Of a DNA stretch of 64,000 bases, positions 7,457 to 15,821 are shown piece after piece. The position numbers and the translations under genes were made by a program. Positions within the stretch are counted from its first letter, which is position 1. Each line of letters begins with the position of its first letter. The notes below the pieces were generated by a model. The model searched no databases. It was not told where the DNA came from and saw only the letters and a program-made list of their open reading frames with translations. The stretch lies in NCBI RefSeq assembly GCF_900091575.1, contig NZ_FMCR01000002.1, forward strand, positions 775,760 to 839,759. Reading direction: 5' to 3'. The stretch comes from Micromonospora saelicesensis (GTDB lineage Bacteria; Actinomycetota; Actinomycetes; Mycobacteriales; Micromonosporaceae).

Positions 7457-9910
7457 ATGACCCAGCCCGCACAGCCCACCGCGCCCCTGATCGAGCTGAT
7501 CTTCGACCGACTGGCTGCCGCTGACGACGTCCCGACCGAGACCGCCGAGCTGGTCCTCGCCGCCCTCACCGGCGAGGAGGACCTGACCGCCGCCCTCGCC
7601 GGCACTCCCACCCGGCTGGACCCCCGCTCCCCCGCCGACGACGGTCCGGCGGAACGGATCTGGTTGAAGTCGGTGACCGTCGCCGGGTTCCGCGGCGTCG
7701 GCCCGGAACGGACCATCCAGATCGGCCCCGGGCCGGGTTTCACACTGGTCGTCGGCCGCAACGGCTCCGGCAAGTCCAGCTTCGCCGAGGCCGCCGAACT
7801 CGCCCTCACCGGTGACAGCGCCCGGTGGGCCGACAAGACCAGCGTCTGGCGTACGGGGTGGCGCAACCTGCACAACCCGGACCCGTGCTGGGTGGATGTG
7901 GAGCTGCGCGTCGACGGGGTGGCCACGCCGACGCGGGTGCACCGGGCCTGGCCGGTCGGGGCGGAACTGGCCGACGCCGAGGTGACCGTGACCAGCGCCC
8001 AGGGCAGGCAAGCGGACCTCTCCGAGCTGGGTCTGGCCCGCCCCCTGGAGCTGTACCGGCCGTTCCTCACCGCGGCCGAGCTGGGCAAGCTCGCCGCCGG
8101 AACGCAGAGTCAGCTCTTCGACGCGCTCTTCGCGATCCTCGGGCTGGACGCGCTCACCGACGCCGACCAGCGTCTGCTGCGCGCCACCCGGCCGCACGAC
8201 AACACCATCAAGGAGGTACGCGCACAGCGCGCCACCCTGGTCGCCACGCTTGACGGGATCGCCGACGAGCATGCCCGGCGGGCCGCCGTGCTGCTGCGTG
8301 GCCGGGGCGCGGTCGACGTCGGCGCGGTGACGGCGATCCTCGACGAGCCGGACGAGGCGACCACCGACCGGGAGGTGCTGCTCTGTCGGGAGCTTGCCGC
8401 CCTCGCCCCGCCGCCGGCCGACGAGGTGACAAGGCTCGCCGGTCAGCTGCGGGACGCGGCGGCGGAGGCCCGGCGGTATGACGGTGGTCGGTCCCGGGCC
8501 GCGCTGCGTAGCGCCGAGCTGCTCCGCCTCGCCCTCGAACATCACGAGGACGAGGGCGACGGGTCGTGCCCGGTCTGCGCCACCGGCACCCTCGACGGTG
8601 GCTGGCGTGCCGCCGCCGCGGAGTCGCTCAGCGAGCTTCGGCAGCGCAGCGTCGCCGCCCAGACGGCGACGACCCGGCTGACGGCTCTGCTGCGGCAGAC
8701 GCACCACCTGATCGACGACCTCGTTGTGCCCGAGGGACCCGGGTCGGAGCCGGCGGCCGGGGTGCTGCGCGACGCCGTTGTCGCGCTGCGGCGCGTACCC
8801 GGGGAGCCGGCCGAGCTGGCCGACCACCTGGCCGCGCGGTACCCGGCGGTGGTGGCGGCGGCCGACGCGGCCCGCGCGTACGCCGAGGGGTTTCTGCGGC
8901 AGCGCGACACCGGCTGGCGGGCGGCGGCGGCTGAGGTGCGCGAGTGGGTGGCCACCGTCGGCGGACTGCCGGCGCGGGAGGCGGCCCTGGCCCGGTTGAA
9001 GGCAGCGCGCGCCTGGCTGAAGGACGCCGGTGGGGAGATCCGCAACGAGCGGGTCGCGCCGTTCGCCGGGCACTCGCAGCAAATCTGGGCGCAGCTGCGG
9101 CAGGAGAGCAACGTCGAGCTGGGGTCGATGACGTTGGAGGGCGCGAACACCCGACGGCGGGTGGTCTTCCCGGTCAGCGTGGACGGCGCCGACAACGGCA
9201 CGGCGCTGGGTGTGATGAGTCAGGGTGAGATGCAGGCGCTCGGGCTGGCGACGTTCCTGCCCCGCAGCTGCGCCCCGGAGAGCCCGTTCCGGTTCATCGT
9301 GGTCGACGACCCGGTGCAGAGCATGGACCCTTCGAAAGTGGACGGTCTTGCCCGGGTGCTCGCCGAGCTGGCCGAGCAGCGGCAGGTGGTCGTCTTCACC
9401 CACGACACCCGGCTGCCGGACGCCGTCCGCCGACTCGATCTCGGCAAGGCGCGGATCATCGAGGTGACCCGCGCGGAGAAGTCGGTGGTGACGCTGCGGC
9501 CCGGCTCCGACCCGGTTACCCGCTACCTGGACGACGCGAACGCGTTGGCGCGCAACGACGAGATCCCCGCCGAGGTGCGCGGGCCGGTGGTCGCGGAGCT
9601 GTGCCGCTCTGCGGTGGAGGCGGCCTGCCATCGCTCGGTCTGGCGGAACCGGGTGGCGCGGGGTGTCCGGCACGCCGACATCGAGGAGGCGATCGAGGAC
9701 GCGTCCCGGCGGGTCGCCACCACCGTCGCGTTGGCGGTGTTCGACGACGCCGAGAAGGGTGGTGACGTGCTCGGCTGGCTGGGCCGCCGGCACGGACGAC
9801 GTGCGGTGAACGCGTACCAGGCATGTCGAGAGGGTGTGCACGGCGCGTACCTGGCGGACCTGCCCGGCCTGGTCGCGGACGCCCGCCTCCTCGTGGCGGC
9901 GCTGTCGTGA
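7457..9910 (+). CDS. Rad50/SMC-like AAA family ATPase
   Basis: An 817-residue ATPase of the SbcC/Rad50/RecF class. After a 65-residue leader come a Walker A (GRNGSGKSS, G100-S108), a long helical coiled-coil region, a central CPVC (C371, C374) that resembles a zinc hook, the signature region (MSQGEMQAL, near 588), and Walker B FIVVDDPVQSMD (near 611-624) with a switch histidine in VFTHD. About 130 further residues after the ATPase head are helical (SAVEAACHRSVWRNRV) and could be a HEPN-like tail. Such ATPases in defence loci, such as Lamassu LmuB, sense DNA and control a nuclease partner. It overlaps the next gene by GTGA and follows the RNase H gene, which supports a three-gene unit. The exact role is unknown. 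Confidence 0.88.
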   Translation: MTQPAQPTAPLIELIFDRLAAADDVPTETAELVLAALTGEEDLTAALAGTPTRLDPRSPADDGPAERIWLKSVTVAGFRGVGPERTIQIGPGPGFTLVVGRNGSGKSSFAEAAELALTGDSARWADKTSVWRTGWRNLHNPDPCWVDVELRVDGVATPTRVHRAWPVGAELADAEVTVTSAQGRQADLSELGLARPLELYRPFLTAAELGKLAAGTQSQLFDALFAILGLDALTDADQRLLRATRPHDNTIKEVRAQRATLVATLDGIADEHARRAAVLLRGRGAVDVGAVTAILDEPDEATTDREVLLCRELAALAPPPADEVTRLAGQLRDAAAEARRYDGGRSRAALRSAELLRLALEHHEDEGDGSCPVCATGTLDGGWRAAAAESLSELRQRSVAAQTATTRLTALLRQTHHLIDDLVVPEGPGSEPAAGVLRDAVVALRRVPGEPAELADHLAARYPAVVAAADAARAYAEGFLRQRDTGWRAAAAEVREWVATVGGLPAREAALARLKAARAWLKDAGGEIRNERVAPFAGHSQQIWAQLRQESNVELGSMTLEGANTRRRVVFPVSVDGADNGTALGVMSQGEMQALGLATFLPRSCAPESPFRFIVVDDPVQSMDPSKVDGLARVLAELAEQRQVVVFTHDTRLPDAVRRLDLGKARIIEVTRAEKSVVTLRPGSDPVTRYLDDANALARNDEIPAEVRGPVVAELCRSAVEAACHRSVWRNRVARGVRHADIEEAIEDASRRVATTVALAVFDDAEKGGDVLGWLGRRHGRRAVNAYQACREGVHGAYLADLPGLVADARLLVAALS

Positions 9911-10311
9911 CCGCGCCGACGCCACAGCGCTGCCTGGCGGCGGCCGATCAGCTGCTGCGCGGGGCCGGGTTGCTCGGCGCCACTGCGGTGACCGCGGGCT
10001 GGTGGCAACGGGCCTGCGCCTGTCTGATCCGGCTCGCCCTCGAAGGCGGCGTCGACGCCTACTGGCGGCGGGTGAAGCCGGCCGTGGCGGCGTGCCGGCA
10101 GGGCCGCGCGAAGCAGTTGATGCTGCGCGGCCGGCTCGGGCCGGGCCGCGAAACCGCTCGTCGAGTGGCCTTCGCCTGGGCGACGCTCTCCACGGCCACG
10201 CACCACCACTGCTACGAGCTGGCGCCTACGGCAGCGGAGCTGCGTCGCCTGCACACCGAGGTGAGTGCCCTGCTCACCCGACTCCAGGCGCCCGCCAGCA
10301 GCACGAGCTGA
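9907..10311 (+). CDS. Small helical protein coupled to the Rad50-like ATPase
   Basis: A 134-residue protein with no transmembrane segment or signal peptide. Its GTG start overlaps the stop of the ATPase gene (GTGA), which implies translational coupling and a fixed stoichiometry. It is almost all helix and ends with a conserved-looking stretch WATLSTATHHHCYELAPTAAELRRL; the His-rich turn followed by Tyr-Glu-Leu recalls HEPN-like or HsdS-unrelated helical bundles, but no HEPN RxxxxH motif is obvious. I do not recognise a characterised family. By analogy with three-gene ATPase defence systems it could be the accessory or regulatory subunit. Confidence 0.7.
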   Translation: MTAPTPQRCLAAADQLLRGAGLLGATAVTAGWWQRACACLIRLALEGGVDAYWRRVKPAVAACRQGRAKQLMLRGRLGPGRETARRVAFAWATLSTATHHHCYELAPTAAELRRLHTEVSALLTRLQAPASSTS

Positions 10312-10347
10312 CCCCCGACATCTGACTCGACCAAGAGGGATATCGCC

Positions 10348-10746
10348 TTGTCCTACCAGCCTGGATACGACCCGACCCGTCCGCAGCCGCCGATCTCGGC
10401 CGTTCCCGCCAGCCCCTACCCGCCGCCTTACTACCACCAGCTGCTGCCCCAGGTGGTGGTGCAGGCCCCGCCCTCGTCCAGCACCGCTACCGCGTCGATG
10501 GTCCTCGGCATCCTCGGCGTTCTCGGTGGCTGGTGCCTGTTCGGGATACCGTGCGTCCTCGCGGTGATCCTCGGCCACGTCGGGCTCCACGAGACCCGCA
10601 ATGGCACGAAGTCCGGACGGGGAATGGCCGTGACAGGCCTGATCCTCGGTTACGTCTTCGTCGGCCCGATGATCGCGCTCACGGTCCTGGTCTTCTTCGG
10701 CGGTGTGATCGGGGCGGCTACTCCAACGCCGACGCCAACCCCGTGA
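10348..10746 (+). CDS. DUF4190 domain membrane protein
   Basis: A 132-residue protein. A Pro/Tyr-rich cytoplasmic N-terminus (about 45 residues) precedes two transmembrane helices (about 49-76 and 93-120). The sequence between them (GHVGLHETRNGTKSGRGMAVTGLILGY) is the hallmark of DUF4190, a small two-helix domain common in actinomycetes and of unknown role. TTG at 10348 is used as start, with GAGGGA seven bases upstream. The tail is a short TPTPTP repeat. It lies 36 bases after the small ATPase-linked gene, but its relation to that set is unclear. Confidence 0.8.
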   Translation: MSYQPGYDPTRPQPPISAVPASPYPPPYYHQLLPQVVVQAPPSSSTATASMVLGILGVLGGWCLFGIPCVLAVILGHVGLHETRNGTKSGRGMAVTGLILGYVFVGPMIALTVLVFFGGVIGAATPTPTPTP

Positions 10747-10922
10747 GCACATCGGCGGCTGCGCGTCGCTGCGGCGACCCGACGCGCTCGCGCCACGCGT
10801 TCGACCTGTTCAGCCACTCTCGTGTGGACAGTACGCGGGATGAGGTGCCGCTCCGGTTGAGCCGGGGTGACCTGCTTGACACGTACTGTGATGCTCCCGT
10901 TGTCGATCATGAAGGATGTGGG

Positions 10923-12458
10923 ATGGCGCTCGATGGACCGATGGTCAGCCTCGTCGAGATCGAGCCGGGGCTGGCCGTGCTCTTCGCGGACCAGCCGCCC
11001 GTCGGCCTCGACCTGATCCCCTTCGAAATGATGAGCCCTCACGCAAGCCAGGGCCTGACCGACAAGCTCGCGATGGCCTCGGGCATCGGCAATCTCGCGG
11101 CGCAGGGCGCACAGGGCGCGGCCACCGCGCAGGGGCTGGTGCGTCTGGCGCCCGAGACGTTGCAGGCGCTCAAGACGGCGCAGCCGATGACGTCGGGCGG
11201 CTGGAACCTGGGTTCGCTCGTCACGAGCAAGGGAAAGATCGCCGCCTCCGTACGCTGGGCACCTGTGACGGGGGCGCAGGCCGCATCCATACTCAGCGCT
11301 CTCGGGCCGGCCGCCGCCCTTCTGGCGCTGCAGGTACAGCTGGCGTCGATCTCACGTCGTATCGACGAGAACATCCAACTCACCCGTGACGTCCTCCAGG
11401 CGCTGCACGAGGATCAGTGGACGACGCTGCTTGGCCTGCACGAGACGACAATGCGCGCCGTGCGCGAGGCCCAGGCGGCCGGCGCCGTCAACGACCACAT
11501 CTACGCCGCCATCGCGACCAGGGAACCGGACCTGCGCAAGCAACGGCTGCTCTTCAGGTCGTTCGTCCGCGGGCACATCAAGGCGCTCGACACTGAAGGA
11601 CAGAGCCGCCGTGCCCATATCCAGAAGAACATCGAGCAGATTCTCGCCGACGCGCACGGCATGCTCATGGCGGAATGGTCCTGGTATCGCGCTCAAGTGT
11701 TGCGTGCGGGCCACATCAGCCGCGACGAGGCGAACGCCGTCGAGAACGAACGGCTCCTGGCCGAGCTGGTCGCCGACACTCAGTGCGAGCACACACGAGC
11801 CATGGACGAGGTGGCGGATCTCCTCACCGACCTTGAACGTCAGTGCCGTCTGATCGCCGAACTCCCGGTCGAGTGGAGCCTGCCGTTCACCACGAAGCGC
11901 CAGAACACCCGGGACACCGTTGCCATGGCCGGGGCCTTGGCCGAGCGGGTGGCGACCCTTCGCAACCGCGTTCACACGCAACCCGGCCCGCTGGATCCGC
12001 CTCTCACCGTATTCGCCGAGGCTGTGCCAGATGACGTGCTGCGCATCCTCCGGTGGGTCGTACCTGGCGAGGAACCCTTGCTGGCCATCGCCGACGTCAA
12101 TCTCGACCGCCTCGTCGGCGAGGACGCGTACCTCGGCGTCACACCCGCACGTCTCTTCATCTCGCCACAGAGCTCGGTTCGCAAACAAGGCGTGATCGAG
12201 CGCGAGTTCCCTCTCGCGGACGTGCGCTACGTGCGGTTCCGCGAACGCGACAAGCGGGGCCCGGTTCTGGACATCATCACCACGGACGAGAACATCAAGC
12301 TCACTTTCGACGACTGGGCCGGCAAGGGGCAGGGGTTGGACGACACCCGCCGGCTCGCCAACCTCCTGGCCGCAGCGATGGATCTACCCGAGTCCGAGCG
12401 GCGTACCGACCCGCTGCTGAGCGGCGAGTCCTCGACGACGCGGGCGCTCACCCGGTAA
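10923..12458 (+). CDS. Helical protein with C-terminal bacterial PH-like domain
   Basis: A 511-residue protein of unknown function. Gly/Ala-rich hydrophobic stretches lie near residues 45-65 and 118-140 (LSALGPAAALLALQVQLASI). A long helical, coiled-coil-like region covers about 140-390 (ISRRIDENIQLTRDVLQALHEDQW and onward). The last 110 residues form a YokE-type PH-like domain (LVGEDAYLGVTPARLFIS, VLDIITTDENIKLTF). The frame is open upstream; ATG at 10923 was chosen because AAGGA lies seven bases before it and the domain begins right after. PH-like domains of this type often bind membranes or protein partners. Membrane association of a signalling or defence protein is possible but not shown. 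Confidence 0.65.
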   Translation: MALDGPMVSLVEIEPGLAVLFADQPPVGLDLIPFEMMSPHASQGLTDKLAMASGIGNLAAQGAQGAATAQGLVRLAPETLQALKTAQPMTSGGWNLGSLVTSKGKIAASVRWAPVTGAQAASILSALGPAAALLALQVQLASISRRIDENIQLTRDVLQALHEDQWTTLLGLHETTMRAVREAQAAGAVNDHIYAAIATREPDLRKQRLLFRSFVRGHIKALDTEGQSRRAHIQKNIEQILADAHGMLMAEWSWYRAQVLRAGHISRDEANAVENERLLAELVADTQCEHTRAMDEVADLLTDLERQCRLIAELPVEWSLPFTTKRQNTRDTVAMAGALAERVATLRNRVHTQPGPLDPPLTVFAEAVPDDVLRILRWVVPGEEPLLAIADVNLDRLVGEDAYLGVTPARLFISPQSSVRKQGVIEREFPLADVRYVRFRERDKRGPVLDIITTDENIKLTFDDWAGKGQGLDDTRRLANLLAAAMDLPESERRTDPLLSGESSTTRALTR

Positions 12459-12520
12459 CCGCAAGGCGTTCAGCAACGAGCCTCCGTCGGCGCGCAGCTC
12501 GTACGGGTAGGGTCCCAATC

Positions 12521-13357
12521 ATGACGATTCCCCATCTTGCGGCAGCCGACGGCACCACTCTGCCGGCGATCGGGCTCGGCACGTACCGGCTCAACGGCTC
12601 GGCGGGTGTCGACGCGATCGGTCAGGCGATCCGGGCGGGCTATCGGTTGATCGACTCGGCGGTGAACTACGAGAACGAGGGCGCGGTCGGCCGGGCCGCC
12701 CGGTCGGCCGGTGACGTGCGGGACGAACTGATCGTCACCTCGAAGCTGCCGGGGCGGCACCACCGCTACGACGAGGCGCTCACCACCATTGAAGAGAGTG
12801 TGTTCCGCACCGGCCTCGACCGCGTCGACCTGTACCTGATCCACTGGCCGAACCCGAAGGTCGACCTGTACGTGCAGGCGTGGCGGGCGCTGATCGAGGC
12901 CCGTGAGCGCGGGCTGGTGCGGCACATCGGGCTCTCCAACTTCCTGCCCGAGCACATCGAGCGGCTGGTGGCCGAGACCGGGGTCGCCCCGGTGGTCAAC
13001 CAGATCGAGGTGCACCCGTACTTTCCGCAGCAGGAGGCGATCGACTACCACCGGGAGAACGGCATCCTGGTGCAGGGTTGGAGCCCGCTCAGCCATGGCA
13101 ACGACCTGCAGCAGCATCCCGTCGTCGTGGAGATCGCGACCGCGCTCGGCGTCAGCCCGGCGCAGGCGATCCTCGCCTGGCACGTGGCCCGTCAGGTGAT
13201 CCCGCTGCCCAAGGCCGCCTCCCCGCAGCGGCAGGTCGAGAACCTGGACGTCTTCGGCATCAAGCTCACCGACGCCCAGGTCGAGGCCATCACCGCGCTG
13301 GGCCGCCCGGACGGGCGTCTCTCGGACCAGGACCCAGCGGTGTACGAGGAGTTCTGA
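12521..13357 (+). CDS. Aldo/keto reductase (2,5-diketo-D-gluconate reductase type)
   Basis: A 278-residue NADPH-dependent aldo/keto reductase. The catalytic tetrad is complete: D45 and Y50 in LIDSAVNYENE, K75 in VTSKLPG and H108 in LIHWP. The family signature GLSNF and the cofactor-binding LPKAASPQRQVEN near the C-terminus are present. Members reduce aldehydes and ketones with broad range; the natural substrate cannot be read from sequence. A TAGGGT box at 12508-12513 lies seven bases before the ATG and there is no ribosome-binding site, so the message is probably leaderless. It stands alone, convergent with the phospholipase C gene. Confidence 0.92.
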   Translation: MTIPHLAAADGTTLPAIGLGTYRLNGSAGVDAIGQAIRAGYRLIDSAVNYENEGAVGRAARSAGDVRDELIVTSKLPGRHHRYDEALTTIEESVFRTGLDRVDLYLIHWPNPKVDLYVQAWRALIEARERGLVRHIGLSNFLPEHIERLVAETGVAPVVNQIEVHPYFPQQEAIDYHRENGILVQGWSPLSHGNDLQQHPVVVEIATALGVSPAQAILAWHVARQVIPLPKAASPQRQVENLDVFGIKLTDAQVEAITALGRPDGRLSDQDPAVYEEF

Positions 13358-13453
13358 CCGTCGCTTTACCTGTTGTCGCGGGTGAGGGCCGCGCACCAGT
13401 GGCATGGCGTGGTCGCTACGAAGCGTGACCTCGGGACGAGAGGGTTCCATGAC

Positions 13454-13501
13454 GAGCGTTATGACTCAGAGGAATATTTATACCTGTGAGTCATAACGCT
13501 C
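13454..13501. repeat. Perfect 15-bp inverted repeat with AT-rich 18-base loop
   Basis: Arms at 13454-13468 (GAGCGTTATGACTCA) and 13487-13501 are exact reverse complements. The loop GAGGAATATTTATACCTG is strikingly AT-rich for this genome. It lies between convergent genes, but the phospholipase gene has its own GC-rich terminator nearby and no T-run follows. It could be a REP-like or mobile palindrome; repeated copies elsewhere in the genome would decide. Confidence 0.6.
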
Positions 13502-13575
13502 AACGAGACATCCGCCTCCAGCCAGCGGTCGACCGGGCCGCGCGGCGAGGCGGCGGGACGACAGCGGGGCGACAT

Positions 13576-13611
13576 CGCGTCACCCGGGTCGGCAGCGGCC
13601 CGGGTGACGCG
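13576..13611 (-). terminator. GC-rich hairpin after the phospholipase C gene
   Basis: A 13-bp perfect stem (13576-13588 with 13599-13611, CGCGTCACCCGGG) with a 10-base loop lies just past the stop codon of the minus-strand phospholipase gene. There is no clear T-run, as is usual for actinomycete terminators. Confidence 0.65.
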
Positions 13612-13618
13612 GTGCCGC

Positions 13619-15688
13619 TTAGACGAGCCCGCCGAGGGCAGGGTCGCTGATGCTGTCCTTGCCGTTCTCGACATGACCCGCGCAGCGGTACGAGAAGTCG
13701 GCGTCACCGGCGACGGAAACCGTCAGGTCGTACCAGCCGTGGGTGCGGGCGAGCGCCCACGTGACGCGCTCGGTCTCGCCGGGGCGCAGCGACAGCTTGA
13801 CCGGTCGGGCGTTGTACCCGTCGCGGACCGTCACCTCGACCCGCTTCGACAGGCGGTTCTTGAGGGTGAGGGCCAGCTTGTAGTCGCGCTCGTCGTAGGC
13901 GGGGGTGACGTCGAGGTGGGACCGACCGTCGGTGAACCGGCGGACGAAGCCGTTCGGCCCGTGCACCGACAGGTCGTACCCGGAGGTGGCCGGCCAGGTG
14001 TCGGTCAGGTGCCTGCCCGGCTCGACGGTGTAGCTGCGCGGGGCGTCGGCGCTGCCAGCCTGGCGGACCTGGAAGACCGCGGCGACCCCGCCGGAGTTGC
14101 GGAAGTCGATCCGGAACGAGTCGTCGCCGCGGTACCCGTCGGCGTGCAGGGTGTACGGGATCGGCCGTGCCGGGCGTACGCCGTGCTCCTGCTTCGGCAG
14201 CCGCTGGTCTGCCGGCGGAACCGGCACCTCGTCGGGGTGCCGGACCAGTTCCTCGGGCTTGAAGTCGTCGGTGTCGGGCAGCCTGACCTCGCGCGAGCGG
14301 TTCGGGTGCCGGAAGTCGAAGGCCGTGGTCAGGTCGCCGACGACGGCCCGCCGCCACGGGGTGATGTTCTGCTCGATCAGGTCCGGCCGGCCGTGCCCGA
14401 ACCGCGCCTCCAGGAACTTGATCAGTGAGGTGTGGTCGAAGACCTGCGAGTTCACGTAGCCGCCGCGCGTCCATGGCGAGACGATGACCATCGGCACCCG
14501 GATGCCGAGGCCGTACGGCCCGGCCGGGTGGTCGGCGTCGCCGGGGAAGATCTCGTTGGTGGTCGGCACTGTCGACTGCCCGTGCTCGCGGGTCTGCGGG
14601 GGCGTCGGCGGGACCACGTGGTCGAAGAAGCCGCCCTCCTCGTCGTAGGTGATGAAGAGCGCCATCTTGCTCCACACCTCGGGGTTTGACGCGAGGATGT
14701 CGATGACCTGGGAGATGTACCAGGAGCCGTACGCCGGCTCCCAGTTCGGGTGCTCCGTGTACGCCTCGGGCGCGGTGATCCAGGAGACCTCCGGCAGACG
14801 TCCCGCCTCGACGTCGGCCCGGAAGTCGGCCAGCAGCGCCTCCGGGTCGCGGCCCTGGGTCCTGACCTCGGTGCCGGTCTTGGCCCTGTCGGCGAGCGGG
14901 CTGCCGGGCTGCGCGTTCTGGTACTGGTGGAAGTAGAGCAGCGAGTTGTCGCCGTAGTTGCCGATGTACGGGTCGTTCGTCCAGCCCCAGGACCCGGCGG
15001 CGTTGAGGCCGGTGCCGACGTCCTGGTAGATCTTCCAGGAGATGCCGTTGCGTTCCAGCCGCTCTGGGTACGTGGACCAGTCGTAGCCGGCCTCGGCGTT
15101 GGTGATGACCGGGCCGCCGCCCTCGCCATCGTTGCCGACCCAGCCGCTCCACATGTGGTAGCGGTTCGGGTCGGTCGGCCCCATCAGCGAGCAGTGGTAG
15201 CTGTCGCAGACGGTGAACGCGTCGGCGAGCGCGTAGTGGTACGGCAGGTCCTGGCGGGTGTGGTACGTCATCGCCGTGACGCCCTTGTTCGGCACCCACT
15301 TGTCGAACCGGCCGTCGTTCCAGGCGGCGTGCCCGTCGTTCCAGCCGTGCGGCGGGTCCGGCAGGAAGGTCTGGCCCAGGTCCTTCACCTCGGGGCGGAA
15401 GGGCAGCAGCTCGTCGGCCCCGTTGGGCTGGTGCCACACGTCCTTGCCCGACGGCAGTGTCGCCGGATGGGGGTCACCGAAGCCACGTACGCCGCGCATG
15501 GTGCCGAAGTAGTGGTCGAAGGAGCGGTTCTCCTGCATCAGGATGATGACGTGCTCGACGTCCTTGATCGAGCCGGTCCGGTTGTTCGCCGGGATGGCGA
15601 GCGCCTTGCTGAGGTCCAACGGGAGCGCCGCGCCGATCGCGGGAACTCCCATCGCCTTGAGGAACGTACGGCGATCCACGGTGCCCAT
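13619..15688 (-). CDS. plcC: Phosphocholine-specific phospholipase C, Tat-secreted
   Basis: A 689-residue enzyme of the bacterial acid-phosphatase-like phospholipase C family, which releases phosphocholine from phosphatidylcholine and sphingomyelin outside the cell. The N-terminus has a twin-arginine signal (DRRTFLKAMG). The catalytic domain carries the signature ENRSFDHYFG near residue 55 and YDEEGGFFDHV near 350. The C-terminal 170 residues hold two copies of the beta-sandwich DUF756 domain typical of this family. Length matches known plc proteins. AGGCGGAG precedes the ATG. The next minus-strand gene upstream is an AraC regulator about 130 bases away, but a regulatory link is not visible. 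Such enzymes are often phosphate-regulated; no PHO box was identified with confidence. Confidence 0.92.
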   Translation of the reverse strand: MGTVDRRTFLKAMGVPAIGAALPLDLSKALAIPANNRTGSIKDVEHVIILMQENRSFDHYFGTMRGVRGFGDPHPATLPSGKDVWHQPNGADELLPFRPEVKDLGQTFLPDPPHGWNDGHAAWNDGRFDKWVPNKGVTAMTYHTRQDLPYHYALADAFTVCDSYHCSLMGPTDPNRYHMWSGWVGNDGEGGGPVITNAEAGYDWSTYPERLERNGISWKIYQDVGTGLNAAGSWGWTNDPYIGNYGDNSLLYFHQYQNAQPGSPLADRAKTGTEVRTQGRDPEALLADFRADVEAGRLPEVSWITAPEAYTEHPNWEPAYGSWYISQVIDILASNPEVWSKMALFITYDEEGGFFDHVVPPTPPQTREHGQSTVPTTNEIFPGDADHPAGPYGLGIRVPMVIVSPWTRGGYVNSQVFDHTSLIKFLEARFGHGRPDLIEQNITPWRRAVVGDLTTAFDFRHPNRSREVRLPDTDDFKPEELVRHPDEVPVPPADQRLPKQEHGVRPARPIPYTLHADGYRGDDSFRIDFRNSGGVAAVFQVRQAGSADAPRSYTVEPGRHLTDTWPATSGYDLSVHGPNGFVRRFTDGRSHLDVTPAYDERDYKLALTLKNRLSKRVEVTVRDGYNARPVKLSLRPGETERVTWALARTHGWYDLTVSVAGDADFSYRCAGHVENGKDSISDPALGGLV

Positions 15689-15821
15689 AACTCCGCCTTT
15701 GTGCGACCTGGTCGGGAAACTGGCGACCGGACGCTACCGACGACGGGTTGACGGCAGATGACCGTAGTTCGTTGGTTTTGCGACCACTCGTCGACCGGCT
15801 CTGGGCCTGAAGAGCAGCCGC

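Noticed and set aside
7118..9925. A 935-residue open frame on the minus strand opposite the Rad50-like ATPase
   Set aside because: It is the antisense shadow of a gene with strong third-position GC bias; its translation is Arg/Gly/Pro-rich with no domain, whereas the plus strand shows full ATPase motifs.
13576..13611. Perfect 13-bp GC hairpin as a novel element
   Set aside because: Position just after the phospholipase stop and GC-rich stem fit an ordinary actinomycete terminator.
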